Assembly: GCF_022690685.1 (NCBI RefSeq)
Contig: NZ_JALCYY010000017.1
Location: 1-64,000 of the forward strand
Origin: Anaeromyxobacter terrae
Lineage (GTDB): Bacteria > Myxococcota > Myxococcia > Myxococcales > Anaeromyxobacteraceae
Length of the DNA: 64,000 nucleotides
Reading direction: 5' to 3'
Part shown: positions 10,100-20,357 of the stretch, in pieces
Position numbering within the stretch: position 1 is the first letter of the stretch
Layout of the letters: the number at the start of each line of letters is the position of its first letter
Position numbers and translations under genes: made by a program
The notes under the pieces: generated by a model
What the model was told of the DNA's origin: nothing
Database searches by the model: none
The model's input: the letters and a program-made list of their open reading frames with translations, nothing else

Positions 10100-10809
10100 G
10101 CTCCGCCCCGCCCCTCCGCCTGGAGCCGCTCCTCGACCGCGCGCACCAGCGCGTCCACCACCGCCTCGAGCGGGACGCCGCTCGTGTCGACGACCCGCGC
10201 GTCCTCGGCGGGCCTGAGCGGCGCGATGGCGCGCTCCGAGTCGTTCTTGTCGCGCCGCAGCTGGTCCGCCAGCACCTCGTCGTAGGTCGACGCGTCGCCC
10301 TTCGCGGCGAGCTCCGCGTGGCGCCGGCGCGCGCGCTCCTCCGCGGAGGCGGTGAGGAAGAACTTCACGTCGGCGTCGGGGAACACCACCGTCCCGATGT
10401 CGCGGCCCTCGAGCACGGCGCCCCGGTTCTCCGGCGCGCAGGCGAGGCGGCGCTGCAGCCCGAGGAGCCCCGCGCGAACGACCGGCCGCGCCGACACGTC
10501 GCTCGCCCCGATGGACATGGGAGGCGTGCGGATCTCGACCGAGACGTCGTCCGCGCCGAGCAGGACGCGCTGGCCGCCGCCCGGCGAGGGGGCGAAGTGG
10601 ATCTCGAGCTCGGGCAGGAGCGCCCCGAGCGCCGCGTCGTCCTCGAACGCGATCCCCCGGCGCGTCGCGGCGAGCGCGACGGTACGGTAGATCGCGCCCG
10701 TGTCGACCATGGCGAAGCCGAGGCGGGACGCCACGCGGCGCGCCGCGGTGGACTTCCCTGCCCCGGCGGGCCCGTCGATCGCGACGATGAACGGCCGGCC
10801 GGCGATCAC
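10096..10809 (-). CDS. cmk: Cytidylate kinase
   Basis: Phosphorylates CMP and dCMP to the diphosphates. The P-loop GPAGAGKST lies at residues 13-21, and the family features VDTGAIYRTVA, MSIGASDVSARPVVR and EGRDIGTVVFPDA are present. The GTG at 10809, overlapping the hisC stop as GTGA, gives 237 residues; the longer frame adds an unconserved Arg-rich extension. Both neighbours are coupled to it by 4-nt overlaps. Confidence 0.95.
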   Translation of the reverse strand: MIAGRPFIVAIDGPAGAGKSTAARRVASRLGFAMVDTGAIYRTVALAATRRGIAFEDDAALGALLPELEIHFAPSPGGGQRVLLGADDVSVEIRTPPMSIGASDVSARPVVRAGLLGLQRRLACAPENRGAVLEGRDIGTVVFPDADVKFFLTASAEERARRRHAELAAKGDASTYDEVLADQLRRDKNDSERAIAPLRPAEDARVVDTSGVPLEAVVDALVRAVEERLQAEGRGGA

Positions 10810-11900
10810 GCTGCGAGGATCCTCCCGAGCGCCGCGAGGCACCGCTCGTTCTCCCGCCGGAGCCCCACCGTGATCCGGAGCGCGCCTGGGAACCCGTAGC
10901 CCGCCACCGGGCGCGCGATGACTCCCTCGCGCAGCAGCGCCTCGAAGAGATCCTTGCCCGCCCGGCCGGGGAAGTCGGCGAGGACGAAGTTGCCCTGCGA
11001 CGGCACGACGGTCGCGCCGAGCCCCGCGAGGCCGTTCGCGAGGAAGGGCCGCTCCTCGAGGACGAGCGCGCGGCTCCGCGCGACGTGCGCGTCGTCCCGG
11101 AGCGCCGCGGCGGCGGCCGCCTGGGCGACGAGGCTCGTGTTGAACGGCGGGCGCACGCGGTCCACGTACTCGACCACCTCGGGCCGCGCGAGCCCGTATC
11201 CGACGCGCATGCCGGCGAGGCCGTAGATCTTGGAGAAGGTCCGGAGCACCACGACGTTCGGATACTTCCGGCGGAGCGCGAGCCCGTCCTGGAACCCCGG
11301 GGCGTCAACGTACTCGACGTACGCCTCGTCGAGCACGACGAGCGTGTCCTTCGGCACCGCGTCGAGGAACGGGGTGAGCTCCGCCTCGGTGAACCAGGTG
11401 CCCGTCGGGTTGTCCGGGTTCGCGAGGAACACGACCTTGGTGCGGCGGGAGAGGAGCTTGCGGAGCGCGTCGAGGTCGTAGTGGAAGCGCGCCTTCATCG
11501 GCGCCTCGACGAGCGTGCGGCCGTGCTCCTGCGCGGCGAGCTTGTAGGCGACGAAGCTCTGCGCGCTCGTCAGGACCTCCTCGCCGTCGAGCACGAAGGT
11601 CCGGACGAGCAGCTCGATGAGCTCGTTCGAGCCGTTCCCGACCATCACCTCCTCGGACGGGACGCCGAGCTTCGCGGCGATGGCGTTCCGGAGCTCGTAG
11701 GCGGAGCCGTCCGGGTAGAGGTGCACCTTCGCGCACGCCTCGCGGGCTGCCGCCAGCGCGAGGGGCGAGGGGCCGAGCGCGTTCTCGTTGGAGGCGAGCT
11801 TCGCGACGTTCGAGACGCCGTACTCCCGCTCGACCTCCTCGATGGGCTTCCCGGGGACGTACGGCGTGAGCGAGGCGACGTGGGGCGGGACGAGAGGCAT
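10806..11900 (-). CDS. hisC: Histidinol-phosphate aminotransferase
   Basis: A 364-residue PLP-dependent class I/II aminotransferase of histidine synthesis, converting imidazole-acetol phosphate to histidinol phosphate. Seen: KLASNENALGPSP at the N-terminus, NPDNPTGT, the PLP lysine in RTFSKIYGLAGMRVGY, and the C-terminal arginine in LRITVG. No other his genes are adjacent; it stands between accA and cmk. Related enzymes sometimes act on aromatic amino acids, so the substrate is a family-based call. Confidence 0.92.
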   Translation of the reverse strand: MPLVPPHVASLTPYVPGKPIEEVEREYGVSNVAKLASNENALGPSPLALAAAREACAKVHLYPDGSAYELRNAIAAKLGVPSEEVMVGNGSNELIELLVRTFVLDGEEVLTSAQSFVAYKLAAQEHGRTLVEAPMKARFHYDLDALRKLLSRRTKVVFLANPDNPTGTWFTEAELTPFLDAVPKDTLVVLDEAYVEYVDAPGFQDGLALRRKYPNVVVLRTFSKIYGLAGMRVGYGLARPEVVEYVDRVRPPFNTSLVAQAAAAAALRDDAHVARSRALVLEERPFLANGLAGLGATVVPSQGNFVLADFPGRAGKDLFEALLREGVIARPVAGYGFPGALRITVGLRRENERCLAALGRILAA

Positions 11901-11948
11901 GGGGCGACGGTTATACCCGACGGCCCCGGCGCTCGCGAAGGCCCCGCG

Positions 11949-12917
11949 CTACTCCTCGGCGGTGAACACGCCCATCGCCCGGAACTTCTTGTAGCGATCG
12001 ACGACGAGCTGGTCCGGGGACAGCTTCTTCAGGTCGGCGAGGTGGCGGCGGATCGCCACGCGCACGTTCTCGGCGACGAGGTCGTGATCGCGGTGCGCTC
12101 CGCCCTCGGGCTCGGCGACGATCTCGTCGGTGATGCCGAAGCCGGCGAGGTCCTTCGCGGTGAGCTTCAGCGCCTCGGCGGACTTCTTCCCCTGCGTCGA
12201 GTCGCGGTAGAGGATCGAGCTGCAGCTCTCGGGCGAGATGACGTTGTACCAGGCGTACTGCAGCATCAGGATGCGGTTCGTCACGCCGAGGCCGAGCGCG
12301 CCGCCGGATGCGCCCTCGCCGATGACGACGGAGATCGACGGGACCGAGAGCGACGACATCACCTCGAGGTTCGTCGCGATGGCCTCGGCCTGGCCGCGCT
12401 CCTCCGCGCCGATGCCGGGGTACGCGCCGGGCGTGTCGATGAAGATGAGGACCGGGCGGCGGAAGCGCTCGGCGAGATCGAAGAGCCGCCGCGCCTTGCG
12501 GTAGCCCTCGGGGCGCGGCATCCCGAAGTTCCGCAGCATGTTCTCCTTCGTGCCGCGGCCCTTCTGGTGCCCCATCACGAGCACCGGCTCGCCGTCGAAG
12601 CGGGCGAACCCGGCCACGATCGCGCGATCCGCCGCGAAGCGCCGGTCGCCCTCGAGCTCGAAGAAGTCCGTGAACAGACGGCCCAGGTAGTCGAGCGTGT
12701 ACGGCCGGTTCGGATGGCGCGCGAGCTGGACGGTCTGCCAGGGCGAGAGGTCGCTGAAGATCTCGGCCTGGAGCCGCTTCGCCTTCTTCTCGAGCTTCTG
12801 GATCTCGTCGGAGAAGTCGACGCGGGCGCCGCCGGACAGCTCCTTCAGCTCGGCGATCTTGGACTCGAGCGCGATGATCGGGCGCTCGAAGTCGAGGGCA
12901 TGGGCTGGCTTCGTCAC
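11949..12917 (-). CDS. accA: Acetyl-CoA carboxylase carboxyltransferase alpha subunit
   Basis: A 322-residue crotonase-fold subunit that, with AccD, moves the carboxyl group from biotin to acetyl-CoA. Recognised from TPGAYPGIGAEERGQAEAIA and the SVVIGEGASGGALGLGVTNRI segment that forms the active-site oxyanion hole. The N-terminal helical region (DFERPIIALESKIAEL) is complete. The start is GTG at 12917. accD is not in the window. Confidence 0.97.
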   Translation of the reverse strand: MTKPAHALDFERPIIALESKIAELKELSGGARVDFSDEIQKLEKKAKRLQAEIFSDLSPWQTVQLARHPNRPYTLDYLGRLFTDFFELEGDRRFAADRAIVAGFARFDGEPVLVMGHQKGRGTKENMLRNFGMPRPEGYRKARRLFDLAERFRRPVLIFIDTPGAYPGIGAEERGQAEAIATNLEVMSSLSVPSISVVIGEGASGGALGLGVTNRILMLQYAWYNVISPESCSSILYRDSTQGKKSAEALKLTAKDLAGFGITDEIVAEPEGGAHRDHDLVAENVRVAIRRHLADLKKLSPDQLVVDRYKKFRAMGVFTAEE

Positions 12918-12971
12918 GACGCGCCTTATAGCACGAGGTGGCCGGAGCGCACGGTCGAGGCGCCGGGATTC

Positions 12972-13874
12972 TCAGCCGTTTTCGACGCGCCGCGCCAAGG
13001 CCTCGACGTCGACGGGCGGCGCGATCCACTCGACGCCGCGCTCGCGGCGGAGCCAGATGACCTGCCGGCGCGCGTAGCGGCGGTGCGCCACCTGCACGCG
13101 CCGGATCGCCTCCGCGAGCTCGAGCTCCCCGCGCACGCACGCGAGGGCCTCGGCGTAGCCGATGGGGAGCCTCGGCGGCAGCGCGCCGCCCGTCCGCGCC
13201 GCGAGCGCGCGCGCCTCGTCGAGGAGTCCGCCCGCGAAGATCTCCGCGACGCGCGCGTCGATCCGCGCGTGGAGCGCCGCGCGCGGCGGATCGAGCGCGA
13301 GGAGGAGCGCCGCGTAGCGGTCCGGCTGGAACGCGTGCTCCGCGTGGAGCTCCGACGGCCTCCGCCCGCCCGCGGCGATCTCGAGCGCGCGCACGATCCG
13401 CACGAGGTCGTTCGGGCGGATCCGCGCCGCCGCCTCGGGATCGATCGCGGCGAGCCGCGCGTGCAGCGCGGGGCGGCCGAGCCGCAGGGCCTCCTCCTCG
13501 AGGCGAGCGCGGAGCGCGGGATCGCGGCCGGGCGCCGCGACGACGCCGTGGAGCAGGGCGCGCAGGTAGAGCCCGGTGCCGCCGGCGACGATCGGCAACC
13601 GGCCGCGGGCGGCGATGTCCGCGATGGCGGCGTCGGCGAGCGCGGCGAAGCGCGCCGCGTCCATCCCCTCCCCCGCGTCCACCACGTCGAGCAGGTGGTG
13701 GGGCACCGCGGCGCGCTCGGCGGGGGTCGGCTTCGCGGTGCCGACGTCGAGCCCGCGGTAGACCTGCTGCGAGTCCGCGTTCACGATCTCGCCGTCGAGG
13801 CGGCGCGCGAGCGCGACCGCGAGCGCGGTCTTCCCCGACGCGGTCGGCCCGGCGATGACGAGGAGGCGGATCAC
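12972..13874 (-). CDS. miaA: tRNA dimethylallyltransferase
   Basis: Adds a dimethylallyl group to A37 of tRNAs reading U-starting codons. A 300-residue protein with P-loop GPTASGKT (9-16), substrate motif NADSQQVYRGLDVGTAKP, and GGTGLYLRALLHG. Its GTG start overlaps the hisS stop (GTGA), so the two tRNA-related genes are translationally coupled. Confidence 0.97.
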   Translation of the reverse strand: MIRLLVIAGPTASGKTALAVALARRLDGEIVNADSQQVYRGLDVGTAKPTPAERAAVPHHLLDVVDAGEGMDAARFAALADAAIADIAARGRLPIVAGGTGLYLRALLHGVVAAPGRDPALRARLEEEALRLGRPALHARLAAIDPEAAARIRPNDLVRIVRALEIAAGGRRPSELHAEHAFQPDRYAALLLALDPPRAALHARIDARVAEIFAGGLLDEARALAARTGGALPPRLPIGYAEALACVRGELELAEAIRRVQVAHRRYARRQVIWLRRERGVEWIAPPVDVEALARRVENG

Positions 13875-15118
13875 CTCACCCGCGCGACGAGCTCCGCGAG
13901 CGCGACCGGCGTCTCCTCGCGCGTCGCGAGGTCCTTCAGCTTCGCCTGCCCGGTCGCGACCTCGTTGCCGCCGAGGACGAGCGCGTAGCGCGCACCGACC
14001 CGCTCCGCCTGCTTGAACTGCGCCTTCATCTTCCCGCCGCGGGGGTCGAGCTCGCAGGCGATCCCGGCGCGGCGAAGCTCCGCGGCGCGCCGGAGTGCCT
14101 CGCGCGCGCCGTCGGCGTCCGCGGAGACGAAGAAGACGACCGGCTTGCGCTCGGGCGCGGCGCGGCCGGCCTTCTCCAGGATCATCGCGAGCCGCTCCTG
14201 GCCGAGCGCGAAGCCGATGCCGGGCGTGGGCGGCCCCCCCAGCGTCTCGACGAGTCCGTCGTAGCGACCGCCGCCCGCCACGGCGGACTGCGAGCCGAGG
14301 GCGTCCGAGGTGAACTCGTAGGCGGTGCGGACGTAGTAGTCGAGGCCGCGCACGAGGCGCGTGTCCACGGTGTAGCGGACGCCGAGCGCGTCGAGCCCGC
14401 TCCTCACCGCGTCGAAGTGCGCGGCGCACTCGGGGCAGAGCCGCTCGAGGAGCCGCGGCGCCTCGGCGAGCACCGGCTGGCAGCTCTCGACCTTGCAATC
14501 GAGGACGCGCAGCGGGTTCCGCTCCATCCGCTCGTTGCAGTCCGGGCAGAGCTCGCCCTTGCGCGAGGCGAGGTACGCGCGCAGATCCTGGAGGTAGGCC
14601 GGGCGGCAGCTGCCGTCACCGACGGTGTTGAGCTTCAGCTCGGCGCGGACGCCGAGGCGCGCGAAGTAGTCGTCGAGGAGCGCGATCTGCTCGGCGTCGA
14701 TGAACGGCTCGGCGACGCCGAACGCCTCGCAGCCGATCTGGTGGAACTGGCGGTAGCGGCCCTTCTGCGGCCGCTCGCGGCGGAACATCGGGCCCATGTA
14801 GAACCACTTCTGCGGGCCCTCGACGAACGCGCCGTGCTCGATGAACGCGCGCACCGTGCCGGCGGTGCCCTCGGGGCGCAGCGCGAGCAGGTCCTCGCCC
14901 TTGTCCTCGAAGACGTACATCTCCTTCTTCACGATGTCGGTCGCCTCGCCGACGCCGCGCGCGAACAGCTGCGCGGGCTCCACGACCGGGGTCCGCACCT
15001 CGCGGTACCCGTAGAGCGCGAACACCTCGCGCGCGACCGCCTCCATCTCCTGCCAGCGCGCCGCCTGGCCGGGCAGGAGGTCGTTCATCCCCTTGACCCC
15101 GTTGATCTTCGTCGCCAT
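13871..15118 (-). CDS. hisS: Histidyl-tRNA synthetase
   Basis: A 415-residue class II synthetase. Visible are the N-terminal GVKGMNDLLPG, motif 2 region (YMGPMFRRERPQKGRYRQFHQIG), the histidine-specific LVRGLDYYVRTAYEF, and motif 3 (GIGFALGQERL), followed by the anticodon-binding domain. The ATG at 15118 has a weak AGAGAG ribosome site. It lies 26 nt after psd. Confidence 0.97.
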   Translation of the reverse strand: MATKINGVKGMNDLLPGQAARWQEMEAVAREVFALYGYREVRTPVVEPAQLFARGVGEATDIVKKEMYVFEDKGEDLLALRPEGTAGTVRAFIEHGAFVEGPQKWFYMGPMFRRERPQKGRYRQFHQIGCEAFGVAEPFIDAEQIALLDDYFARLGVRAELKLNTVGDGSCRPAYLQDLRAYLASRKGELCPDCNERMERNPLRVLDCKVESCQPVLAEAPRLLERLCPECAAHFDAVRSGLDALGVRYTVDTRLVRGLDYYVRTAYEFTSDALGSQSAVAGGGRYDGLVETLGGPPTPGIGFALGQERLAMILEKAGRAAPERKPVVFFVSADADGAREALRRAAELRRAGIACELDPRGGKMKAQFKQAERVGARYALVLGGNEVATGQAKLKDLATREETPVALAELVARVR

Positions 15119-15144
15119 CGCCGCGTCTCTCTACCAGAATTGGG

Positions 15145-15993
15145 TCACGCCGGCCCGCCGATCGGCTCCCCGACGCGCACCCGCGCGCCCGCCACGAGGC
15201 GGGCGTCGAGGCGCACGCGCCCCGGCTCGAAGAGCAGGATGACGGTCGAGCCCATCTCGAACGCGCCGAGCTCGCCGCCCTTCTCGACCGGCAGCGGCGA
15301 CGCGTAGTCGCGCGCGGCGGCCGTCGCGGCGGGGAGGTTCGTCACCGGGACCGTGGGGTCGTAGTAGGCGCGCACCCGGCCGACGACCGTCGCGCCCACC
15401 GCGACGACCGCGCACGCCCCGAGCGGCGTCTCGAGGATCGTGACGAGCCGCTCGTTCACGGTGAACAGTCCCGGCACGCTCCGGACCGACGCCGGGTTCA
15501 CGGGCCAGAGCTGGCCCGGCACGTAGCGCCAGCCGGTGATCCTGCCGCCGAGCGGGAAGTGGATGCGGTGGTAGTCGCGCGGCGAGAGATAGATGGTGGT
15601 GTAGGCGCCGCCCTGGAGCCGCTCGGCGAGCGCCTCGTCGGCGACGAGCGCGCCCACGGAGTAGTCGATCCCCTTCGCCTGGACGAGCCGCCCGCCGGTC
15701 GAGGTGCCGGCCTCGGAGACGGCGCCGTCCACCGGCGAGACGACGACCGCGTCGCCGGGGGCGATGGGGCGGAGCCCGGGCCGGAGCGGGCGCGCGAAGA
15801 ACTCGCCGAACGTCCGGTACACCTCGAGATCCGGGCACTCCGTGAGATCGATGCCGTAGCGCGCGGCGAAGGCCCTCATGGCGGCGAGCCGCACCGGCGC
15901 GGGCGCGTTCCAGCGCGTGACCGCGCCGGCGAGACGGGAGACGGCGTTCTTCGGCAGGAGCTTCAGGGCCGAGATGAAGAGCTGATCGTTCAT
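15145..15993 (-). CDS. psd: Phosphatidylserine decarboxylase proenzyme
   Basis: A 282-residue membrane-associated enzyme that makes phosphatidylethanolamine. It self-cleaves at Gly248-Ser249 in EMGSTVIL, Ser249 becoming the pyruvoyl group; the catalytic Asp89 (SPVDG) and His142 (SPRDYHRIH) are present. The motif is GST (as in type I enzymes) rather than LGST. It is the first gene of the psd-hisS-miaA-accA-hisC-cmk run and is divergent from hutU with a 117-nt gap. Confidence 0.95.
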   Translation of the reverse strand: MNDQLFISALKLLPKNAVSRLAGAVTRWNAPAPVRLAAMRAFAARYGIDLTECPDLEVYRTFGEFFARPLRPGLRPIAPGDAVVVSPVDGAVSEAGTSTGGRLVQAKGIDYSVGALVADEALAERLQGGAYTTIYLSPRDYHRIHFPLGGRITGWRYVPGQLWPVNPASVRSVPGLFTVNERLVTILETPLGACAVVAVGATVVGRVRAYYDPTVPVTNLPAATAAARDYASPLPVEKGGELGAFEMGSTVILLFEPGRVRLDARLVAGARVRVGEPIGGPA

Positions 15994-16110
15994 GGGGTCG
16001 GGCGCGGCAGTGTAAACCAACGCCCGGCTCGGGAGATCGTCCGCGGCCCCCGTTTTTGGCGGTGCGGCCAGGCGGACGGCGGGTGAGGCTTCGGGCCCGG
16101 AGGTGCACCG

Positions 16111-17751
16111 ATGGAGGCGATCCGCGCGGCACGGGGGACGGGACTCTCCTGCAAGGGCTGGGTGCAGGAGGCCGCCCTGCGCATGCTGATGAACAACCTC
16201 GATCCCGAGGTGGCCGAGCGACCCGAGGACCTCGTCGTGTACGGCGGGACGGGCAAGGCGGCGCGCGACTGGGACAGCTACCGGCGGATCGTCGCGAGCC
16301 TGCGCGCGCTCGGAGACGACGAGACGCTGCTCGTCCAGAGCGGCAAGCCGGTCGGCGTCCTCGGCACGCACCCCGACGCGCCGCGCGTGCTCATCGCCAA
16401 CTCGAACCTCGTCCCGCGCTTCGCCACCTGGGAGCACTTCTGGGACCTCGAGAAGCGCGGCCTCATCATGTACGGCCAGATGACCGCGGGGTCCTGGATC
16501 TACATCGGGACGCAGGGGATCCTGCAGGGCACCTACGAGACGTTCGCGCAGGCCGGGCGGACGCACTTCGGCACGGACGATCTCGCCGGCCGGCTCGTCC
16601 TCTCGGGCGGGCTCGGCGGGATGGGCGGCGCGCAGCCGCTCGCGGCGACGATGCTCGGAGCGGCGTTCCTCGGCGTCGACGTGGATCCCGCGCGGATCGA
16701 GAAGCGCCTCCAGGGCGGCTACCTCGACGCGCGCTCGGACGATCTCGACGACGCGCTCCGGAGGCTCGAGGAGGCGCGGCGCGCGCGACGGCCGCTCTCC
16801 ATCGGGCTCGTGGGGAACGCCGCGACGGTGTACGCGGAGCTCGCTCGGCGCGGCATCGCCCCGGACCTCGTCACCGATCAGACCTCCGCGCACGATCCCC
16901 TGAACGGCTACGTCCCCGCGGACCTGCCGCTCGCGGACGCGCCGGCGCTCCGGCGGCGCGATCCCGAGGGCTACGTCCGCCGCGCGAAGGAGTCGATGGC
17001 GCGCCAGGTCGAGGCGATGCTCGCCATGCGCGCCGCCGGGAGCCACGTCTTCGACTACGGCAACAACCTCCGCGCGGGCGCGCGCGAGGCCGGGCTCGCG
17101 GACGCCTTCGCCTATCCAGGCTTCGTGCCCGCCTACATCCGGCCGATGTTCTGCGAGGGCAAGGGGCCGTTCCGCTGGGTGGCGCTCTCCGGCGATCCGG
17201 CCGACATCGCCCGCACCGACGCGGCGGTCGCCGCCCTCTTCCCGGAGAACGAGGGCCTCCGCCGCTGGCTCGACCTCGCCGCCCGCAAGGTGAAGTTCCA
17301 GGGGCTCCCGGCGCGGATCTGCTGGCTCGGCTACGGCGAGCGGGATCGGGCGGGGCGCGTCTTCAACGACCTCGTCCGGCGCGGCGAGGTGAAGGCGCCG
17401 ATCGTCATCGGGCGCGACCACCTCGACTGCGGCTCGGTCGCCTCGCCGAACCGCGAGACCGAGGCGATGAAGGACGGCTCCGACGCGATCGCCGACTGGC
17501 CGATCCTGAACGCGCTCGTGAACGCGGTGAACGGCGCCTCGTGGGTGAGCTTCCACCACGGCGGAGGCGTGGGGATCGGCTGGTCCCTGCACGCCGGGCA
17601 GGTGGTGGTCGCCGACGGCACGGAGGCGGCAGGGCGCCGGGTCGAGCGGGTGCTCCGGAGCGATCCGGCGATGGGCGTGCTCCGCCACGCGGATGCGGGG
17701 TATGAGGAGGCGAGGGAGGTGGCGAGAGAACGGGGGGTGAAGATCCCGTGA
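16111..17751 (+). CDS. hutU: Urocanate hydratase
   Basis: Converts urocanate to imidazolonepropionate with tightly bound NAD, the second step of histidine degradation. 546 residues, normal length. Family signatures seen: [17 protein letters not shown]-like Gly-rich NAD loop ([13 protein letters not shown]), [29 protein letters not shown] with the conserved cysteine, and [22 protein letters not shown] is 7 nt before the ATG. hutI follows after a repeat; hutH is 25 kb away. Confidence 0.97.
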   Translation: MEAIRAARGTGLSCKGWVQEAALRMLMNNLDPEVAERPEDLVVYGGTGKAARDWDSYRRIVASLRALGDDETLLVQSGKPVGVLGTHPDAPRVLIANSNLVPRFATWEHFWDLEKRGLIMYGQMTAGSWIYIGTQGILQGTYETFAQAGRTHFGTDDLAGRLVLSGGLGGMGGAQPLAATMLGAAFLGVDVDPARIEKRLQGGYLDARSDDLDDALRRLEEARRARRPLSIGLVGNAATVYAELARRGIAPDLVTDQTSAHDPLNGYVPADLPLADAPALRRRDPEGYVRRAKESMARQVEAMLAMRAAGSHVFDYGNNLRAGAREAGLADAFAYPGFVPAYIRPMFCEGKGPFRWVALSGDPADIARTDAAVAALFPENEGLRRWLDLAARKVKFQGLPARICWLGYGERDRAGRVFNDLVRRGEVKAPIVIGRDHLDCGSVASPNRETEAMKDGSDAIADWPILNALVNAVNGASWVSFHHGGGVGIGWSLHAGQVVVADGTEAAGRRVERVLRSDPAMGVLRHADAGYEEAREVARERGVKIP

Positions 17752-17770
17752 GCGGCGGCGGGCCGGCGAG

Positions 17771-17933
17771 GTCGACCTCGACCTCGACCTCGACCTCGAC
17801 CTCGACCTCGACCTCGACCTCGACCCAGGCCCTGGCCCTGGCCCTGACCCTGGCACTGGCCTGACCCCGACCTCGACCCCGACCCCGACCCCGACCTCGA
17901 CCCCTCGCCCGCACCCCGACCCCGACCCCGACC
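17771..17933. repeat. Hexanucleotide tandem repeat between hutU and hutI
   Basis: Nine perfect or near-perfect hexamers (one GTCGAC then eight CTCGAC, 17771-17824), then a degenerate CCCTGG-type block to about 17864, then degenerate CCCGAC/CTCGAC hexamers to about 17933. The array fills almost all of the 195-nt gap. Its length is a multiple of six, so copy changes would alter spacing but not a reading frame. It contains no recognisable gene. Confidence 0.9.
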
Positions 17934-17946
17934 TTCCCTCCCGCGC

Positions 17947-19227
17947 GTGCCCCCTCGCAAACCGCTCCGCCCCAAGGCCTCCCTCGTCGTCCGCAACGCG
18001 GTCGTCGCCACCTGCGACGCCGGCGCCTCCGACCCAGGCCTCATCCCCGGCGCCGCCGTCGCGGTGGACGACCGGCGCATCGCCTTCGTCGGACCGGAGC
18101 GCGGGCTCGAGGCGGTGGTCGACGTCGAGGGTGCGCAGGTGATCGACGCCGCCGGCGGGCTCGTCACCCCGGGGCTCGTGGACGCGCACACGCACCTCGT
18201 CTTCGCGGGCGAGCGGGCCGGTGAGTTCGCGCTGCGCTGCTCGGGCAAGAGCTACCTCTCGGTCGCGCTCTCCGGCGGCGGCATCGCGGCGACGACGCGG
18301 GCCACGCGCGCGGCCTCCGACGCGGCGCTGCTCGAGACCGCGATGGCCCGCGCCCGCCGCCTCCTCGCCCAGGGCGTCACCACCGTCGAGGTGAAGAGCG
18401 GCTACGGGCTCTCGACGGAGGACGAGCTCAGGCTCCTGCGCGTCATCCACGACCTCGCGCACGCGCTCTGGGCCGAGGTGACGATCGTCCCGACGCTGCT
18501 CGCCCACGCGGTCCCGCCCGAGCGCGCGGGAGACCGGGACGCGTTCGTGCGCGAGCTGTGCGAGGTGCTCGTGCCGCGCGCCGCGCGCGAGAAGCTCGCG
18601 GAGCACGTGGACGTCTTCGCGGAGGAGGGCGCGTTCACGCTCGACGAGGCGCGCCGCGTCCTCGCGGCGGGCGCGCGCCACGGGCTCGTTCCGCACGTGC
18701 ACGCCGACCAGCTGACCGCCTCGGGCGGCTCCCGCCTCGCGGCCGAGCTCTCCTGCGCGAGCGCGGATCACCTCGAGGAGATCGACGACGAGGGGATCGC
18801 CGCCCTCGCCCGCGCCGACGTCGTGGCGGGGCTCCTCCCGCTCTCCACCCTCTTCCTCGGCTCGAGCCGCTACGCGCCGGCGCGCAAGCTCCTCTCCGCC
18901 GGCGTCCGCGTCGCCCTCGCGACGAACCTCAACCCGGGCAGCGCCATGAGCGAGAACGTCGGGCTCGCGCTCTCGCTCGCGTGCCTGCAGCTCGGGCTCA
19001 GCCCGGCGGAGGCGCTCGTCGCCTTCACCGCCGGGGGGGCGCGGGCCCTCCGCCGCCCGGACGCGGGGCGCCTCCGGCCCGGCGCCGACGCCGACCTCGT
19101 GCTGTGGGGCTGCGGCTCGCCCGAGCACCTCGCCTGGCACATGGCGGTGAACCACGCCCTCGTCGTGGTGAAGCGCGGGCGGGTCGTCCACACCGCCGCT
19201 GCGGGGGCGGCGGTCGATTGCCGCTGA
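17947..19227 (+). CDS. hutI: Imidazolonepropionase
   Basis: Third step of histidine degradation, hydrolysing imidazolonepropionate to N-formimino-glutamate. 426 residues, slightly long at the N-terminus. Metal-site motifs of the amidohydrolase superfamily: [27 protein letters not shown], and [11 protein letters not shown] with the metal aspartate replaced by the family-typical pattern; substrate segment [13 protein letters not shown]. The GTG at 17947 lies directly after the repeat array, with no clear ribosome site, so translation level may depend on that region. Confidence 0.95.
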   Translation: MPPRKPLRPKASLVVRNAVVATCDAGASDPGLIPGAAVAVDDRRIAFVGPERGLEAVVDVEGAQVIDAAGGLVTPGLVDAHTHLVFAGERAGEFALRCSGKSYLSVALSGGGIAATTRATRAASDAALLETAMARARRLLAQGVTTVEVKSGYGLSTEDELRLLRVIHDLAHALWAEVTIVPTLLAHAVPPERAGDRDAFVRELCEVLVPRAAREKLAEHVDVFAEEGAFTLDEARRVLAAGARHGLVPHVHADQLTASGGSRLAAELSCASADHLEEIDDEGIAALARADVVAGLLPLSTLFLGSSRYAPARKLLSAGVRVALATNLNPGSAMSENVGLALSLACLQLGLSPAEALVAFTAGGARALRRPDAGRLRPGADADLVLWGCGSPEHLAWHMAVNHALVVVKRGRVVHTAAAGAAVDCR

Positions 19228-19231
19228 GCGT

Positions 19232-19756
19232 ATGCGGATCGGCCTCGTCTCGGACACGCACGGGCTCGTCGATCCCAGGCTCGGCGACGTCTTCGGTGGG
19301 GTCGAGCTCGTCCTCCACGCCGGCGACATCGTGAAGCCGCGGATCCTGGACGTGCTCCGGGAGATCGCGCCGGTGAAGGCGGTGCGCGGGAACAACGACG
19401 AGGGGCTGCCCGCGCTCGGGCGCCTGCCGGAGACGGCGCTCGTCGAGGTGGGCGCGCTCACGCTGCTCCTCGTGCACGATCTCGGCGCGCGCGAGCGGCC
19501 GAAGCCCCCGGCGCGCCCGCTCCTCGCGCGCCACCGGCCCGAGCTCGTGGTCCACGGCCACTCGCACCGCCCCGGCGTCGCGCGCGTGGGCGACACGCTG
19601 TTCGTGAACCCGGGCAGCGCGGGACCGCGCCGCTTCTCGCTGCCGCGCACGGCGGCGCTCCTGGAGGTGCGCGGCCGCACCGTGCGCGTCACGTTCTTCG
19701 ACCTCGCCCGCGACGAACCGGACCTCTTCGGCGAGCCGGTCGAGGCCGCGCTTTGA
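19232..19756 (+). CDS. YfcE-type metallophosphoesterase
   Basis: A 174-residue calcineurin-like phosphodiesterase. Metal ligands are visible in order: SDTHG, HAGDI, GNNDE, HDLG and HGHSHRPG, then NPGSAG. Enzymes of this size (YfcE/MJ0936 family) hydrolyse small phosphodiesters; the physiological substrate is unknown. It starts 4 nt after hutI and overlaps the DUF99 gene by 4 nt, so it is carried on the hut transcript, without an obvious role in histidine use. Confidence 0.92.
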   Translation: MRIGLVSDTHGLVDPRLGDVFGGVELVLHAGDIVKPRILDVLREIAPVKAVRGNNDEGLPALGRLPETALVEVGALTLLLVHDLGARERPKPPARPLLARHRPELVVHGHSHRPGVARVGDTLFVNPGSAGPRRFSLPRTAALLEVRGRTVRVTFFDLARDEPDLFGEPVEAAL

Positions 19757-20337
19757 TGATGACGCGCTTCCCGCCAAAGGGCCGGACGCTGCGCGCGATC
19801 GGCTTCGACGACGCGCCGTTCGCGCGGCGCCGCGGCGGCGACGTCGGGCTCGCGGGCGTCGTCTGCGCGGGGACGCGCTTCGAGGGGCTCGTCTGGGGCC
19901 GCGTGCGCCAGGACGGCTGGAACGCGACCGAGGCCATCGCCGCGCTGCTCGTGGGCGGGAAGTTCCTCCCCCAGCTCCACCTCGTCCTCCTCGACGGCCT
20001 CGGCTTCGGCGGGATGAACCTCGTGGATCTCGAGGCGCTCGCGGCGCGGCTCGGCCGCCCGTGCGCCGCGGTCATGCGTCGACTTCCGGACGTCCCCGCG
20101 ATGGAGCGCGCGATCCGCCGCCTGCCGCGGCCCGAGCGCCGCCTCGCGCTCCTCGCGCGCGCCGGCCCGGTGCACCGGCTCGGAGGGTTCGTCTTCCAGG
20201 TGCGGGGAGCGGAGCCCGCCGCCACGGCCGAGGCGCTGGCGCAGATCACCGACCGGGGCGCCGTCCCCGAGCCGCTCCGGCTCGCGCACCTCGTGGGCGC
20301 GGCGGTGCGCGAGGGGGAGAGCGGAAGACGCGCCTGA
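19753..20337 (+). CDS. DUF99 family protein (endonuclease V-like fold)
   Basis: A 194-residue protein matching DUF99: [10 protein letters not shown] near the start, [42 protein letters not shown] and [11 protein letters not shown] near the end. DUF99 is distantly related to endonuclease V and best known from archaea; its function is not established. The acidic residues of FDD and LLDG could form a metal site. ATGA overlap with the phosphoesterase indicates coupling. Confidence 0.85.
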   Translation: MMMTRFPPKGRTLRAIGFDDAPFARRRGGDVGLAGVVCAGTRFEGLVWGRVRQDGWNATEAIAALLVGGKFLPQLHLVLLDGLGFGGMNLVDLEALAARLGRPCAAVMRRLPDVPAMERAIRRLPRPERRLALLARAGPVHRLGGFVFQVRGAEPAATAEALAQITDRGAVPEPLRLAHLVGAAVREGESGRRA

Positions 20338-20357
20338 ACGGCCCTCGCCGCCTCTAC

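Noticed and set aside
17405-17914. Minus-strand frame encoding a Val-Glu repeat
   Set aside because: Arises from the hexamer array read antisense; no start signal or homology.
17771-17933. Short repeats as a CRISPR array
   Set aside because: Units are 6 nt without spacers; a simple tandem repeat.
15145-20289. Open frame of 1,714 codons on the minus strand
   Set aside because: Only its C-terminal 282 codons (psd) are real; the rest is antisense to hutU, hutI and neighbours and low-complexity.
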